In this document: piece by piece, positions 35,991 through 45,636 of the stretch | Position numbering within the stretch: position 1 is the stretch's first letter | Layout of the letters: every line of letters starts with the position of its first letter | Assembly: GCF_026239655.1 (NCBI RefSeq) | Contig: NZ_JAPIVO010000005.1 | Location: forward strand, 372,001-436,000 | Source of the DNA: Pedobacter sp. MR2016-24 | Lineage (GTDB): Bacteria; Bacteroidota; Bacteroidia; Sphingobacteriales; Sphingobacteriaceae | Length of the DNA: 64,000 nt | Direction of reading: 5' to 3' | Program-made: the position numbers and the translations under genes | The notes under the pieces: generated by a model | Seen by the model: the letters and a program-made list of their open reading frames with translations, nothing else | What the model was told of the DNA's origin: nothing | Database searches by the model: none

Positions 35991-38378
35991 CTAATTCGTT
36001 CTTTTCTTTTCCTCCTCGCTGGCAGTGATTCTTTTTCGCGACGCAGCCATGCTTTTACCTAATTTATAAGTAAAACTCAGCGTGAAAGTACGGGTATCAT
36101 TCTTCTGGTAAATTCCGTTATTTTGGCCCTGGTTATCGATGCGAATCCGGTAAGGATTACCATACAGTAGATCTGCTGCACTTAACCTGAGCGTAGCTTG
36201 TTTATTAAACAGCGGTTTACTGATACCTGCACTGAGGTCGTGAGTTTTATCTAACCATAATGTTCCCTGTTGTACAGCACTGTTATACCATGCACTCAGT
36301 TCGGCTTTTAATCCATTGTTTTTATTCAGCGTGAAAGCATGATCGGTTCTCAGGTAAAAATAAAACTGCCGGTAATTATAAGTATTTCCCGGCTGATCTG
36401 ACTTTTGTGTCCGGTAATACCCTTGTGCAAGATGATTGATTTCCCACCAGGGAGCAGGATGATGAACAGCAGAAAGTTCCGCTCCAAGCTCCTGGATACG
36501 GCCAATGTTGAGCTGTGTATCATAAAAGCGCTGGTTCACATTGTCCTGAACGGTAACGTTACTGGACATATCATCAATTTGTGTATACACTGCAGCGAAA
36601 GTATAATCATGGTGCAAAGTATAATTCAGCTGCAAACTATTGATGATGGAAGGTTTTAAAAAGGGATTCCCGTTCTGATAATTATAAGGACTCGAATAAC
36701 TCTTTGCAGGATTCAGCTGTCTGTAATCAGGACGTTCAATCCTTTTAGCATAAGTAAAACCAAACTCATTATTTTCACTGGCTTTATAGGTGATAAAAAT
36801 TGAAGGAAAAATGCGCAGATAGCTGTTGGTATTGATGGAATCCAATGATTGTGAATTTCCTTTCGTACGGGTATATTCTGCACGCAGCCCTGCTTTTAAA
36901 ATCCATTTACCGCTGGCACCGGATAGATCGGTGTAGGCAGCACATGTATTTTCAGTATAGTCAAACTGATCACTTTTTGAAGGATCCGGTACAGGAACTG
37001 TGCCGGCAGTATTGAAAAAATCAAACTGATTCTCACTTACGATGCTGGTATATTTTGCGCCCGAAGCCATCGCCCAGGTTTTACCTAACTGATAGTTATA
37101 ATCTAATTTGCCGGACCAGATATTGATCCTTTGTGCCGCCGGCGAGGAGATTTGGTATGGTGAAGCTGACTGACTACCATCGCTGAGTACAGTATGATTA
37201 CTTAAACCCTGTGTATTGTTCCTGGTGTAGGGAACATAATCTACATCTATGTTCAGGCTGCGCCCTGCTGAATCCAGCTGCACTTTATAATTTACGTTGA
37301 AACTGTATTGATTAATCCGGCTTTCTGCAGTTGTATTGGTATACAATATGGAATCGGGCTGAACATTGTGGTGATTAAAAATATTAGTGATCGATTTGCT
37401 TTCGCTGGAACCTGCTGAATTGTTTCCCGTGACCAGCAGACCAATCACCTGTTTACCGGTTAAGTTGTAATCAGCACCAGCAGAATAATTACTTGCCCTG
37501 GTATTCCCCAAACTCCTGCGTTTCAAATCCCAATAAGCATAGGAATTTGGCGTTTCATAAATAGTGAAGGTATTCAAATCACGCTGAATGTCCCTGTCGG
37601 AATAACCATAACTGCCAAAAACATTCAGCTTGTTCTTCCGGTAATTGAATACGCCATTCCCGGTATACCTGTTCAATGCCCCGCGGGTATAAGCTCCGCT
37701 CAGACTGGTATTAAATCCGTCAGTTTTTGTCTTTTTTGAGATGATATTAATTACTGCCCCTCCCTGCGCTTCATATTTAGCTGAAGGATTAGGCATCACT
37801 TCAATTTTTGAAAGCTGATCTGCAGGAATACTTTGCAGGTAAGCGGCCAGATCATCTCCTGATAGCCTGAAGGGCTTGCCATCCAGATAAACCACAGCAC
37901 CTTTGTTGTTTGCTTTGATCGTTCCTTCATTAGTAGTCTGCACGCCCGGCGACTTTCCCAGGGCATCCCAGGCATTCCCGCTGCTGGCCATAATGCTATT
38001 TTCCACATTGAAAACTACCCGGTCTATTTTACGTTCTATTGTCGGCTTTTTAAAAGTAACCGCCACCTCATTTAACTGTCTGTTTTCGTTCAGCAGTATA
38101 ATAGCAAGTGTATCTTTAGGCATAGTAAAAGAACGTAACGAAGCTTTATAACCAATCAGTGAAACTGAAAGCTGATAAACACCCTGATTCATACCACTGA
38201 ATGTAAACTGACCCTGGTCCGCCAGCTGACTGCTGATTACCTGCCCATTCTGCGAAAGTGTTACAGTAGCCGCATCCAGGGTTTCCCCTTGTTCATCACT
38301 AACAACACCTGTCACCTTTTGCTGTGCTGACAATTGAAAGGGAAAACACAGCAATAAAAAATAAAATATGGTTTTCAT
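35991..38378 (-). CDS. TonB-dependent receptor / outer-membrane beta-barrel protein
   Basis: About 795 residues from the ATG at 38376-38378; a TTG at 38420 adds a poor extension. A signal peptide (1-19, ending FQLSAQ) is followed by a carboxypeptidase-regulatory-like domain (about 22-100, KVTGVVSDEQGETLDAATVT), a plug (about 105-220, with VYLDGKPFRLSGDDLAAYLQ and PADQLSKIEVMPNPSAKYEA, ending GGAVINIISKK) and a barrel of the OMP_b-brl_3 type. It is divergent from a two-component operon at 38524, a frequent pairing in Bacteroidetes, and three GTTAA boxes sit between them. The substrate is unknown; peptide or metal-related roles have been suggested for relatives. Confidence 0.85.
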   Translation of the reverse strand: MKTIFYFLLLCFPFQLSAQQKVTGVVSDEQGETLDAATVTLSQNGQVISSQLADQGQFTFSGMNQGVYQLSVSLIGYKASLRSFTMPKDTLAIILLNENRQLNEVAVTFKKPTIERKIDRVVFNVENSIMASSGNAWDALGKSPGVQTTNEGTIKANNKGAVVYLDGKPFRLSGDDLAAYLQSIPADQLSKIEVMPNPSAKYEAQGGAVINIISKKTKTDGFNTSLSGAYTRGALNRYTGNGVFNYRKNKLNVFGSYGYSDRDIQRDLNTFTIYETPNSYAYWDLKRRSLGNTRASNYSAGADYNLTGKQVIGLLVTGNNSAGSSESKSITNIFNHHNVQPDSILYTNTTAESRINQYSFNVNYKVQLDSAGRSLNIDVDYVPYTRNNTQGLSNHTVLSDGSQSASPYQISSPAAQRINIWSGKLDYNYQLGKTWAMASGAKYTSIVSENQFDFFNTAGTVPVPDPSKSDQFDYTENTCAAYTDLSGASGKWILKAGLRAEYTRTKGNSQSLDSINTNSYLRIFPSIFITYKASENNEFGFTYAKRIERPDYRQLNPAKSYSSPYNYQNGNPFLKPSIINSLQLNYTLHHDYTFAAVYTQIDDMSSNVTVQDNVNQRFYDTQLNIGRIQELGAELSAVHHPAPWWEINHLAQGYYRTQKSDQPGNTYNYRQFYFYLRTDHAFTLNKNNGLKAELSAWYNSAVQQGTLWLDKTHDLSAGISKPLFNKQATLRLSAADLLYGNPYRIRIDNQGQNNGIYQKNDTRTFTLSFTYKLGKSMAASRKRITASEEEKKRTN

Positions 38379-38447
38379 AAGTATAGATTCAAGTTTATAG
38401 CTCATGCTAATATGCCACAAACCTAGCCTGTTGCTTCCTAAACGGAA

Positions 38448-38472
38448 GTTAAGTTGAGTTAAATAGAGTTAA
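38448..38472. promoter_or_regulatory. Three GTTAA boxes at exact 10-bp spacing
   Basis: GTTAA starts at 38448, 38458 and 38468 between the outer-membrane receptor gene and the histidine kinase-response regulator operon. Direct repeats in 10-bp phase are what OmpR-type response regulators bind, two monomers to adjacent half sites on one helix face. The response regulator encoded at 39969 is the natural candidate. Confidence 0.65.
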
Positions 38473-38523
38473 ATCGTATCTTGAGGTTATGGTTACCCTA
38501 TAAATTATGAGGAACTTCACATC

Positions 38524-39972
38524 ATGAAATGGTTAAAAGCTAAATATATTTACCTGCTGATCGTACTCTCACTGCTGGTCAGCACCGGCCTGCAGGTGGT
38601 ATGGTTGCAGCAGCTTTTTTTAGCACAGCAGAAACAACTGAAGGATGATATTGAGCACGTGGTGAGCAGAACTGCCCAGACGAATATGTATTATAGCCTG
38701 ACTTCCTTAAAGGATCCGGGAAACCTGCGCCAGATCAAACAGATCTTTCTCTCTCCGCAATGGGAACAATTAAGGGTGGCATTCGACAATATGAAAATGA
38801 CCGGCATGCGTACCAGTCTCATGATCAGTTTCAATGAGGACAGCACAGCAGTGGCTATGAACTTCAGTTTAAAAGATAAAGCTGGTCCAAAGAAAAGTAA
38901 ACCTACAAGTTCAGGGTCGGGTTTGACTGCTGCTGAAATGAAAGCAAGCGACAGTTTGTCTTTAATAGAAACAAAAAAAAGAGTAGGGGCCGAATTAAAG
39001 AAGTTGGGGATCAGTTCAAAACTGTATTATAACTTATATAACCATAACCGTGAAATAACAGAGAGCAATGTTCCTGCAGGATTGAAGCCTGTGTTTAGCA
39101 GCAGAAAGTATATTTATAATCTATTGTATTCACACAGCTATCAAGTGGTTCTTCCTGCGATAAATAATGTGGTATGGTACCGGATGCGTTATTACCTGGC
39201 CTCCTCGGTACTGATGGTAGTACTGACCTGTATTGCATTTTATTTCATCCTGCGACTCCTGCGTAACCAGCAGCTGTATGCAGATGCCAGAGCAGATTTC
39301 ACCAGTAACATGACCCATGAGTTTAAAACACCCATTGCCACGGTAGCCGTAGCATTGGAATCTATCAAAAAATATCATCTGGTTAATGATCCGCAGCGAC
39401 TGCAAAATTACCTTGATATCAGTCAGCATGAACTGCACCGACTGGACCTGATGGTGGAAAAAGTATTGAAGATCAGTAACGGCGAAGATGGGGAACAGCC
39501 ACTTCACCGGGAACTGTATGATGTACAATCCGGTTTGCAGCAAGTCATTACTTCCATGGAATTACAGTTATTAAATAGCAATGCCAGCATTCGGTTTAAC
39601 TCTTCTGCCGAACCCTGTTTTGTAGATGGAGATCCTTTTCACCTGACTAATATATTTTATAACCTGATTGATAATGCAATTAAATATACCGGGAATGCCC
39701 TGATCCTGGAAATTACCTGTGCCTGCGATGCCAGGGCCGTAACACTGAGCTTCAGGGATAATGGTCCGGGTATAGACAAACTTTATCATAAAAATATATT
39801 TGAGAAGTTCTACAGGATCCCTGGCAAAGGAAATACGCATGATACCAAAGGTTCAGGATTGGGCCTGCATTATGTCAGACAGCTGTTAGAGCGGCATGGG
39901 GGCAGTATTAAATTGAAAAGTGAACCCGGAAACGGAGCGGATTTTATCATTACCTTACCTGCAGCATCATGA
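38524..39972 (+). CDS. Two-component sensor histidine kinase
   Basis: A 482-residue membrane kinase with a first helix (about 7-29), a large periplasmic sensor domain (about 30-220) and a second helix (about 223-246, ASSVLMVVLTCIAFYFIL). There is no HAMP domain. HisKA carries its histidine in FTSNMTHEFKTPIATVAVAL near residue 266. HATPase_c has NLIDNAIKYTG, RDNGPGID, KFYRIPGKGNTHDTKGSG and GLGLHYVRQLL. The ATGA overlap at 39969-39972 with the OmpR-family regulator shows they are a pair. The operon is divergent from the outer-membrane receptor. Confidence 0.94.
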   Translation: MKWLKAKYIYLLIVLSLLVSTGLQVVWLQQLFLAQQKQLKDDIEHVVSRTAQTNMYYSLTSLKDPGNLRQIKQIFLSPQWEQLRVAFDNMKMTGMRTSLMISFNEDSTAVAMNFSLKDKAGPKKSKPTSSGSGLTAAEMKASDSLSLIETKKRVGAELKKLGISSKLYYNLYNHNREITESNVPAGLKPVFSSRKYIYNLLYSHSYQVVLPAINNVVWYRMRYYLASSVLMVVLTCIAFYFILRLLRNQQLYADARADFTSNMTHEFKTPIATVAVALESIKKYHLVNDPQRLQNYLDISQHELHRLDLMVEKVLKISNGEDGEQPLHRELYDVQSGLQQVITSMELQLLNSNASIRFNSSAEPCFVDGDPFHLTNIFYNLIDNAIKYTGNALILEITCACDARAVTLSFRDNGPGIDKLYHKNIFEKFYRIPGKGNTHDTKGSGLGLHYVRQLLERHGGSIKLKSEPGNGADFIITLPAAS

Positions 39973-40661
39973 GCTTAAAAGTATTATATGTAGAAGATGA
40001 GCCGTTTTTATCACATATCGTGAGCGACGGGCTGAAGAGCAGTGGTTATACTGTTCAGGTGGTTGGCGATGGTAACCTGGTGATGGATGCCTATGCCAGT
40101 TTCCTGCCGGATATCTGTGTCCTGGATATTATGCTGCCTTCAAAAGACGGTTATACCCTTGCAAAAGAACTGAAAACGGTGCAACCAGACCTTCCTGTTA
40201 TTTTTTTAAGTGCAAAGGTGCTGACAGAAGACGTGGTAAAAGGCTTTAAATCTGGCGGAAATGACTACCTCAAAAAGCCTTTCAGTATGGAAGAATTGCT
40301 GGTAAGAATGGAAGCCTTGTTACACCGTTTTGGCAGGGCAGCCGTCACCGGGCCTGAAATACAGAATACCATTTACCACTTTGGCAGCTGCCAGCTGGAT
40401 ACCGTACAGCAAAAACTAAAAACTTCATCAGGAGAATATGCACTTTCCTTCAAGGAATCTGCCCTGCTGGAAATGATGATTATACGGAAGAATGATGTGC
40501 TGGAGCGGCAGGAGGCATTGATCAAAATCTGGGGCGACGATAATTATTACAATACACGCAGCATGGATGTGTTCATGACACATATCAGGAAACTCCTCAA
40601 GGACGAACCTGATATGCAGATTATGAACTTGAGGAGTATCGGCTATAAACTCATCTGCTGA
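39969..40661 (+). CDS. OmpR family response regulator
   Basis: A 230-residue regulator. The receiver domain (1-120) has VLYVEDEPFLSHIVSDGLKS, phosphoacceptor Asp in ICVLDIMLPSKDGYTL near residue 54, and K in FSMEELLVRM preceded by NDYLKKPFS. The C-terminal winged helix (about 130-230) carries KESALLEMMIIRKNDVLERQ and RSMDVFMTHIRKLLKDEPDM ending LRSIGYKLIC. It is translationally coupled to the kinase. Its expected binding site is the GTTAA triplet at 38448-38472, which would give autoregulation plus control of the divergent receptor. Confidence 0.95.
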   Translation: MSLKVLYVEDEPFLSHIVSDGLKSSGYTVQVVGDGNLVMDAYASFLPDICVLDIMLPSKDGYTLAKELKTVQPDLPVIFLSAKVLTEDVVKGFKSGGNDYLKKPFSMEELLVRMEALLHRFGRAAVTGPEIQNTIYHFGSCQLDTVQQKLKTSSGEYALSFKESALLEMMIIRKNDVLERQEALIKIWGDDNYYNTRSMDVFMTHIRKLLKDEPDMQIMNLRSIGYKLIC

Positions 40662-40675
40662 TTCAGGCCTGTGCT

Positions 40676-42106
40676 TTAGTGATCAGCCGAAAAGCCGAAC
40701 AATGACCGCTCTTTAATCAGAGCCACCACTTTTTCCGGAATATATTCTTCCCAGCCAGCCGCATTTTTCTTTAAAAGATGCAGTACATGATCGGTTTGCA
40801 CGTTGAGATTGTTGACATTATAATTGAGAATATCTTCAATTTTATCATTAGCAATAAGGTATTCAAATAGATCAATCAGGTGCGGAGGGGGAGAAAATCT
40901 TTTCGAGTTATAAACTACTCCCTGTCCTAATGTCGGATAAATAAAAAGCTTTACTTTTCTGCTGAACAGCGTAGCGAAAGCTTCTAAAATACCACCCTGC
41001 AGGTATTGGTAATGCTCTTCATTAAAGATAAATTCCAGGTTGGGATAACCCAGTACCACCCCTATTTTAAGTGTGGTGATCTTCGACAGGTAAGCTATCA
41101 ATTTATAGTATTCATGGAAATTTGATATTAAAACCGTTTGCCCCATGGAGCAAAGGATATCAACCCTGTCTAAAAAGTCTTTTTCATTAATTTCCGCCCT
41201 GTCATCTGCACCTCGTTCCTTGAGGGACTGCAAAGTAAGCTCTGTCACCACAATCACCTTCGTATTGTCTACGTCAGGTTCCTTCATGAATTTCTCCACG
41301 CCGGTATTGATCATGTCCATATGTACATTGATGAGTGGGCGGAAACGTCCCCTCACAATCATGATGTGCTTTTTATACAAAACTTCCGAAGGCTGCAGGT
41401 TTTTACCATCCGGGCCAAATACAGCAGCATCGGAAAGTCCGTATTTTACCAGGTGCAGACTCATCAGCCGGTTATCAACCTCATTGAAACCAGGCCCTTC
41501 AAAACGGATCATATCGATCTGAATACGGTCCCTGCTCAGGTCATCCAGCAAAGAAAGCAAAAACACCGAGGGTGATTTATAATAATTAAAACAGGCGTAC
41601 ACCAGATTTACACCAAGGGTGCCCACTGCCGAATGTTGTAAACCCAGGTCATTGTCCAGTAATTTAACATGGAGAACCACATCATGGAACGGTCCGCCGG
41701 GCTCCTGCTGGTAACGCATTCCCATCCAGCCATGTCCCTGATTGGTCTTTTGATAATTCAGGGCGGAAAAGGTGTCCGCAAATGAAAAGAAGGTAGAAGT
41801 CTCCCCCCTCTTGGCGGCCAACCGCTCTATCACCAGGTCATATTCATGACCCAGCATCGCCATCAAACGTTGCTCGCTTACATAACGTTTGGTCTCCTGC
41901 ACCCCGTAAATCGCATCAGAAAAAGCCATATCATATGCAGACATGGTTTTCGCAATAGTTCCCGCGGCAGCACCTGCTTTAAAAAAATTGGCAGCTACAT
42001 CCTGCCCTGCGCCGATTTCAGCAAATGAGCCGTAAATCTTCGGATCCAGATTGATTCCCAGTGCTTTCTGTTTGGTATTGATAAATTGGTTGTGAATATT
42101 CTCCAT
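40676..42106 (-). CDS. Conserved protein of unknown function
   Basis: A 476-residue cytoplasmic protein; I recall relatives in Bacteroidetes genomes, sometimes labelled nicotinate-nucleotide adenylyltransferase. That label is not supported: no HxGH nucleotidyltransferase motif is present. Landmarks are KALGINLDPKIYGSFAEIGA at the N-terminus, GTIAKTMSAYDMAFSDAIYG, QGHGWMGMRYQ, and DVLHVKLLDNDLGLQHSAVG written here with the preceding residues omitted. The later half includes GPDGKNLQPSEVLYKKHIMI and TGVEKFMKEPDVDNTKVIVV. The start ATG is at 42104-42106. It is transcribed alone, convergent with the two-component operon, 14 bp away. Confidence 0.72.
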   Translation of the reverse strand: MENIHNQFINTKQKALGINLDPKIYGSFAEIGAGQDVAANFFKAGAAAGTIAKTMSAYDMAFSDAIYGVQETKRYVSEQRLMAMLGHEYDLVIERLAAKRGETSTFFSFADTFSALNYQKTNQGHGWMGMRYQQEPGGPFHDVVLHVKLLDNDLGLQHSAVGTLGVNLVYACFNYYKSPSVFLLSLLDDLSRDRIQIDMIRFEGPGFNEVDNRLMSLHLVKYGLSDAAVFGPDGKNLQPSEVLYKKHIMIVRGRFRPLINVHMDMINTGVEKFMKEPDVDNTKVIVVTELTLQSLKERGADDRAEINEKDFLDRVDILCSMGQTVLISNFHEYYKLIAYLSKITTLKIGVVLGYPNLEFIFNEEHYQYLQGGILEAFATLFSRKVKLFIYPTLGQGVVYNSKRFSPPPHLIDLFEYLIANDKIEDILNYNVNNLNVQTDHVLHLLKKNAAGWEEYIPEKVVALIKERSLFGFSADH

Positions 42107-42335
42107 GCGTAAATAGGGTACAGCTTCTTAAGATGCTGCAATATAGCAATCCTGAGGCCAATAACCCCTTTCGTCACTATCCTTTTACTATTTAGCAGTT
42201 CAATTTTCCTCCTGATCTAATGCATCGTCCTCCATTATTACAGCTGTAGCACTTTACCAAAAATCTGTATCTGCGAAGGAGCTGCACGAAGTTACTCTGA
42301 CCACAATTAAAAGATGATGATAAGATGAAGCGTAA

Positions 42336-43181
42336 TTAATTGGAAATTGTGGAGGCTTCCCAGCCAATCAGCACGTTTTTACGGTCTGCTCCCCAACGGT
42401 ATTGTCCTATTTCACCTGAAGACCTGATCACCCTGTGGCAAGGTATCAGAAATGCGACAGGGTTACTGCCAATCGCTGTGCCCACCGCCCTCGGGGCGCC
42501 TTCATATCCAGCTTTTCTGGCCAGATCACCGTAGGTTGTCAGTCCGCCACAAGGCACTGTTAATAAGGTTTCCCATACTTTAATCTGGAAATCAGTTCCT
42601 TTCAGGTGCAGCTTAATCTCATCCAGTCTGCTCCAGTCCTGCGAAAATACAAACAATGCATTTTGCTGAATAACGTCCGCTACAGGATAATAACGGGCCT
42701 CAGGAAAATTAGTCGTCAGTACCTGCAGGGCAGCTTCTTCGCCCTCATCTGCAAAAGACATATGACATATCCCCCTCGCAGTAGAAGCAACCAGCACTTT
42801 TCCGAATACCGTAGCTGCAAATGAATAGTTAATGTCAAGTGCCGCTCCCCCATTCTTGTATTCACCAGGTGTCATTCCTTCCACTTTGATGAAAAGATCA
42901 TGCAGGCGGCTCGTACCGGAAAGTCCCGTTTCATATGCGGCAGCTGATAAACTTGCGCCTGTTTGCTGTAAAATCTGCTTTGCATGCCCTATACTGAGAT
43001 ATTGAAGGAAAGCCTTGGGACTTACGCCTGCAAAATGGTGAAACATGCGCTGAAAATGAAAAGGACTCAGGTTCACATGCGCAGCAACAGCTTCCAGTTT
43101 AGGCTGTAACTTATAATTTTCTCTAAAAAAAGCAATTGCCGAAGCAATTCTTCTGTAATCCAGTTCCTGCTGCGTTTCCAT
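42336..43181 (-). CDS. AraC-type regulator fused to O6-methylguanine-DNA methyltransferase
   Basis: An Ada-like bifunctional protein of 281 residues. An AraC helix-turn-helix domain (about 10-105, with FRENYKLQPKLEAVAAHVNL and AKQILQQTGASLSAAAYETG) is followed by the methyltransferase (about 115-281). The acceptor cysteine is in NPVAFLIPCHRVIRSSG, and TTYGDLARKAG matches the helix-turn-helix of MGMT. It lacks Ada's N-terminal zinc-cysteine domain that senses phosphotriesters, so how it is switched on is unclear. It repairs alkylated guanine or thymine and may activate its own promoter. It is a single-gene unit. Confidence 0.93.
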   Translation of the reverse strand: METQQELDYRRIASAIAFFRENYKLQPKLEAVAAHVNLSPFHFQRMFHHFAGVSPKAFLQYLSIGHAKQILQQTGASLSAAAYETGLSGTSRLHDLFIKVEGMTPGEYKNGGAALDINYSFAATVFGKVLVASTARGICHMSFADEGEEAALQVLTTNFPEARYYPVADVIQQNALFVFSQDWSRLDEIKLHLKGTDFQIKVWETLLTVPCGGLTTYGDLARKAGYEGAPRAVGTAIGSNPVAFLIPCHRVIRSSGEIGQYRWGADRKNVLIGWEASTISN

Positions 43182-43293
43182 GATGATGATTTAAGCTCAA
43201 ATTTACCTGCAAAACAGTTGCGGTTCAACCCGATTCTTGCTTTGTTTACTGAAGGTAAGATGAAGAAAAAACCGGTAAGAATCAGGATGCACT

Positions 43294-45432
43294 TTAATAA
43301 TTTACAGCAATCCCCGCACCATATCCCATATCACTGTCGTAATGGGCAGATAAAGAGAAATATCTGCTGAGACCGTAACGCAGTCCGGCCATATATTCCC
43401 TGTCTGTATTTGCCATCAGGTTTAACCTCAGCCTTGCAGTTACAGGTATATCATCACGCTTCAACTGAAAGCGCAGTTTACCTTTACTGTCCAGCCTGGT
43501 CTCCGCAACAAAAAGCATCGGTAAAGTATATTGAAAACCGGCAACAAATGCCTGCCTGTTTTTCTGGTTGCCCGACTGCCCGAAAAGATTATCTTCACTT
43601 TCATTCAGCACACCATTATGGTGGTAATCAAAACCGATAAAAGGTAAAAACCATTGCATATTCCCTATATAACGACCAAAGTAGGTCTCACTTTCCAAAC
43701 CATATTTAGCTTTCAGTCCAATTCGCCAGTCGGTCGATAGTTGATAGCGTGTGTTTGAAAGTACGGCAGTTCCATCACTTCCGTTGCTCTCTAAACCAAC
43801 CGCTGCTTTTAAGCGGAATTTCTGGTCGTCGCTGTTCAGTTTTCTCTGTGCATAAGCCAGATCCGGGAGTTCCGGATTGGGCGGAGAATTATCATAACTG
43901 AAGATCCTGCCCATACCGCTCATCATATGATACAGGATATGGCAATGGAAAAACCAATCCCCGCTCTCCGTTGCTGCAAATTCGATGGTATCAGTTTCCA
44001 TGGGTAAGATATCCAGCACGTTTTTTAAGGGCGCATATTCGCCCTTGCCATTCAGTACCCTGAAATCGTGCCCGTGCAGGTGCATAGGATGGCGCATCAT
44101 GGAATTATTGTAGATAATGATTTTTACGTTCTCTCCTTTTTTAATACGTATTTTATCAGACTCTGATACCGTTTTATTGTTGATGGTCCATACATACCGG
44201 TTCATATTGCCGGTCAGTTCAAATTTCAGCAGCCTTTCAGGACCTGTGCGCAAGGTAGTTTTTTCCGTACTTTTGAGCATCCCATAATTGAGGGTAACCC
44301 TATCCGCCTCAGGATACATCACATCGTTCATGTCCATTTTCTGGTTACTCATCTTCATGCCCATGGGTGCCATATCGCCATTCATTTTCATCATCCCGTT
44401 CATCATCTCCATCCCCTCAAAATAGTTGAGTTTGCCCAAACGCACAGCAGGCACTTTTTCTCCGCTTCCCAGCCATAAACTGGTTGTTCCTGTACGGTCT
44501 TCGGAAGTGGATAAAAATTCATAACTTTTCTGATCAGGAATGGTGACAATGACATCATAGGTTTCAGAGGGAGCGATGATCAGGCGGTCTACCTCTACCG
44601 GGGTCACATCATTACCATCATTGGCGACTACAGTTATTTTGCCGGCCGACCAGCTCAGCCAGAAATAAGTGGAAGATCCGCCATTAACGATGCGTAGTTT
44701 TACCCGATCACCTGCATGGAAATCCGGATAGGCTGCAGCTGCTTTCCCGTTGCTGAGAAAACTATTATAATAAACATCACTCACATCCATGGCAGTCATC
44801 CGCTTCCATTCGTTAGTGATTTTTGTTTTAAAGTGTCCTTTTTGAATGGCCTCTGCATATCCCTGCGTTGTTCCCTTTTGAATCGCAAACCAGTCATTCG
44901 CCGTATGCAGGGAACGATCAACCTCTGCCGGGTCCAGATCTGTCCAGTCGCTCAAAACCACCGGAATTGCCGGGATTAAGGGTTCTTTTTGTTTATTAAA
45001 AATTAAAGCACCGTACAAGCCGCTCTGTTCCTGCAGCATCGTATGGCTATGGTACCAGTAGGTGCCGTTTTGTACAATTGGAAATTTATATAAATAAGTA
45101 CTGTGTGGTTTGACAGGCAGCTGCGTCAGGTAAGGCACCCCGTCCATCCGGTTTGGCAGGAATACACCATGCCAGTGGATAGATGTTTCCATATCCATCT
45201 TATTGTGCACATAAACTTCAGCAGTGTCGCCTTCTGTAAAAGTGAGTGCCGGACCAGGAATCTGGCCGTTGATGGCCATGGCCATTTTCATTTTTCCAGA
45301 ATAGTTGACCATGGTGTCAGCAATATAAAGATCATACCTGATCGTTCTGGCTTTGGCTGGCTCTTGTGCAAACGCAGACGCAATTGCTCCCATCAATAAA
45401 ACACAAACCACCAAAAGCTTCTTCATCATCAT
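43294..45432 (-). CDS. Multicopper oxidase with C-terminal beta-barrel-like extension
   Basis: A 712-residue exported oxidase. A signal peptide (1-23, MMMKKLLVVCVLLMGAIASA to FAQ) is followed by three cupredoxin domains (about 30-500). Copper ligands appear as SIHWHGVFLP and TYWYHSHTM near residues 95-140, HPMHLHGHDF near 445 and WFFHCHILYHMMSGMGRIFS near 490, so type 1, 2 and 3 sites are complete. A methionine-rich loop (MMNGMMKMNGDMAPMGMKM) near 345 suggests Cu(I) binding. The last 200 residues (about 515-712, beginning YAQRKLNSDDQKFRLKAAV) have alternating hydrophobic strands and end in an aromatic (GAGIAVNY), like an outer-membrane barrel related to CopB. It is probably copper resistance or metal oxidation. 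The start ATG is at 45432, avoiding a TTG upstream. Confidence 0.86.
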   Translation of the reverse strand: MMMKKLLVVCVLLMGAIASAFAQEPAKARTIRYDLYIADTMVNYSGKMKMAMAINGQIPGPALTFTEGDTAEVYVHNKMDMETSIHWHGVFLPNRMDGVPYLTQLPVKPHSTYLYKFPIVQNGTYWYHSHTMLQEQSGLYGALIFNKQKEPLIPAIPVVLSDWTDLDPAEVDRSLHTANDWFAIQKGTTQGYAEAIQKGHFKTKITNEWKRMTAMDVSDVYYNSFLSNGKAAAAYPDFHAGDRVKLRIVNGGSSTYFWLSWSAGKITVVANDGNDVTPVEVDRLIIAPSETYDVIVTIPDQKSYEFLSTSEDRTGTTSLWLGSGEKVPAVRLGKLNYFEGMEMMNGMMKMNGDMAPMGMKMSNQKMDMNDVMYPEADRVTLNYGMLKSTEKTTLRTGPERLLKFELTGNMNRYVWTINNKTVSESDKIRIKKGENVKIIIYNNSMMRHPMHLHGHDFRVLNGKGEYAPLKNVLDILPMETDTIEFAATESGDWFFHCHILYHMMSGMGRIFSYDNSPPNPELPDLAYAQRKLNSDDQKFRLKAAVGLESNGSDGTAVLSNTRYQLSTDWRIGLKAKYGLESETYFGRYIGNMQWFLPFIGFDYHHNGVLNESEDNLFGQSGNQKNRQAFVAGFQYTLPMLFVAETRLDSKGKLRFQLKRDDIPVTARLRLNLMANTDREYMAGLRYGLSRYFSLSAHYDSDMGYGAGIAVNY

Positions 45433-45507
45433 ATTTATGCTATTCATTCCCTTCATCAGCAATATTGTTTACAAGACAAATTTAGCTGTATAGCTTTTCC
45501 GGCTGTT

Positions 45508-45538
45508 ACATAATTCTGTGAAAAACCTATATAATTCT
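45508..45538. promoter_or_regulatory. 21-bp-phased direct repeat upstream of the multicopper oxidase
   Basis: ACATAATTCT at 45508-45517 and ATATAATTCT at 45529-45538, 9 of 10 identical and 21 bp apart, two helical turns. It sits about 76 bp before the oxidase start codon in a 174-bp divergent region. The spacing fits an AraC-type or two-component regulator dimer; which one is unknown. Confidence 0.5.
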
Positions 45539-45636
45539 AGCAGAAACAACAACAATTTTCAGCAACCTCCAAGCATCCTTTTTTTGCTTCTGGTTTTAAA
45601 ATACTAATTTAGCCACTGCATTTTTCAGTACAGCAT

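Noticed and set aside
40676..42106. Nicotinate-nucleotide adenylyltransferase
   Set aside because: I recall similar proteins carrying this label, but the GxFxPxHxGH nucleotidyltransferase motif is absent.
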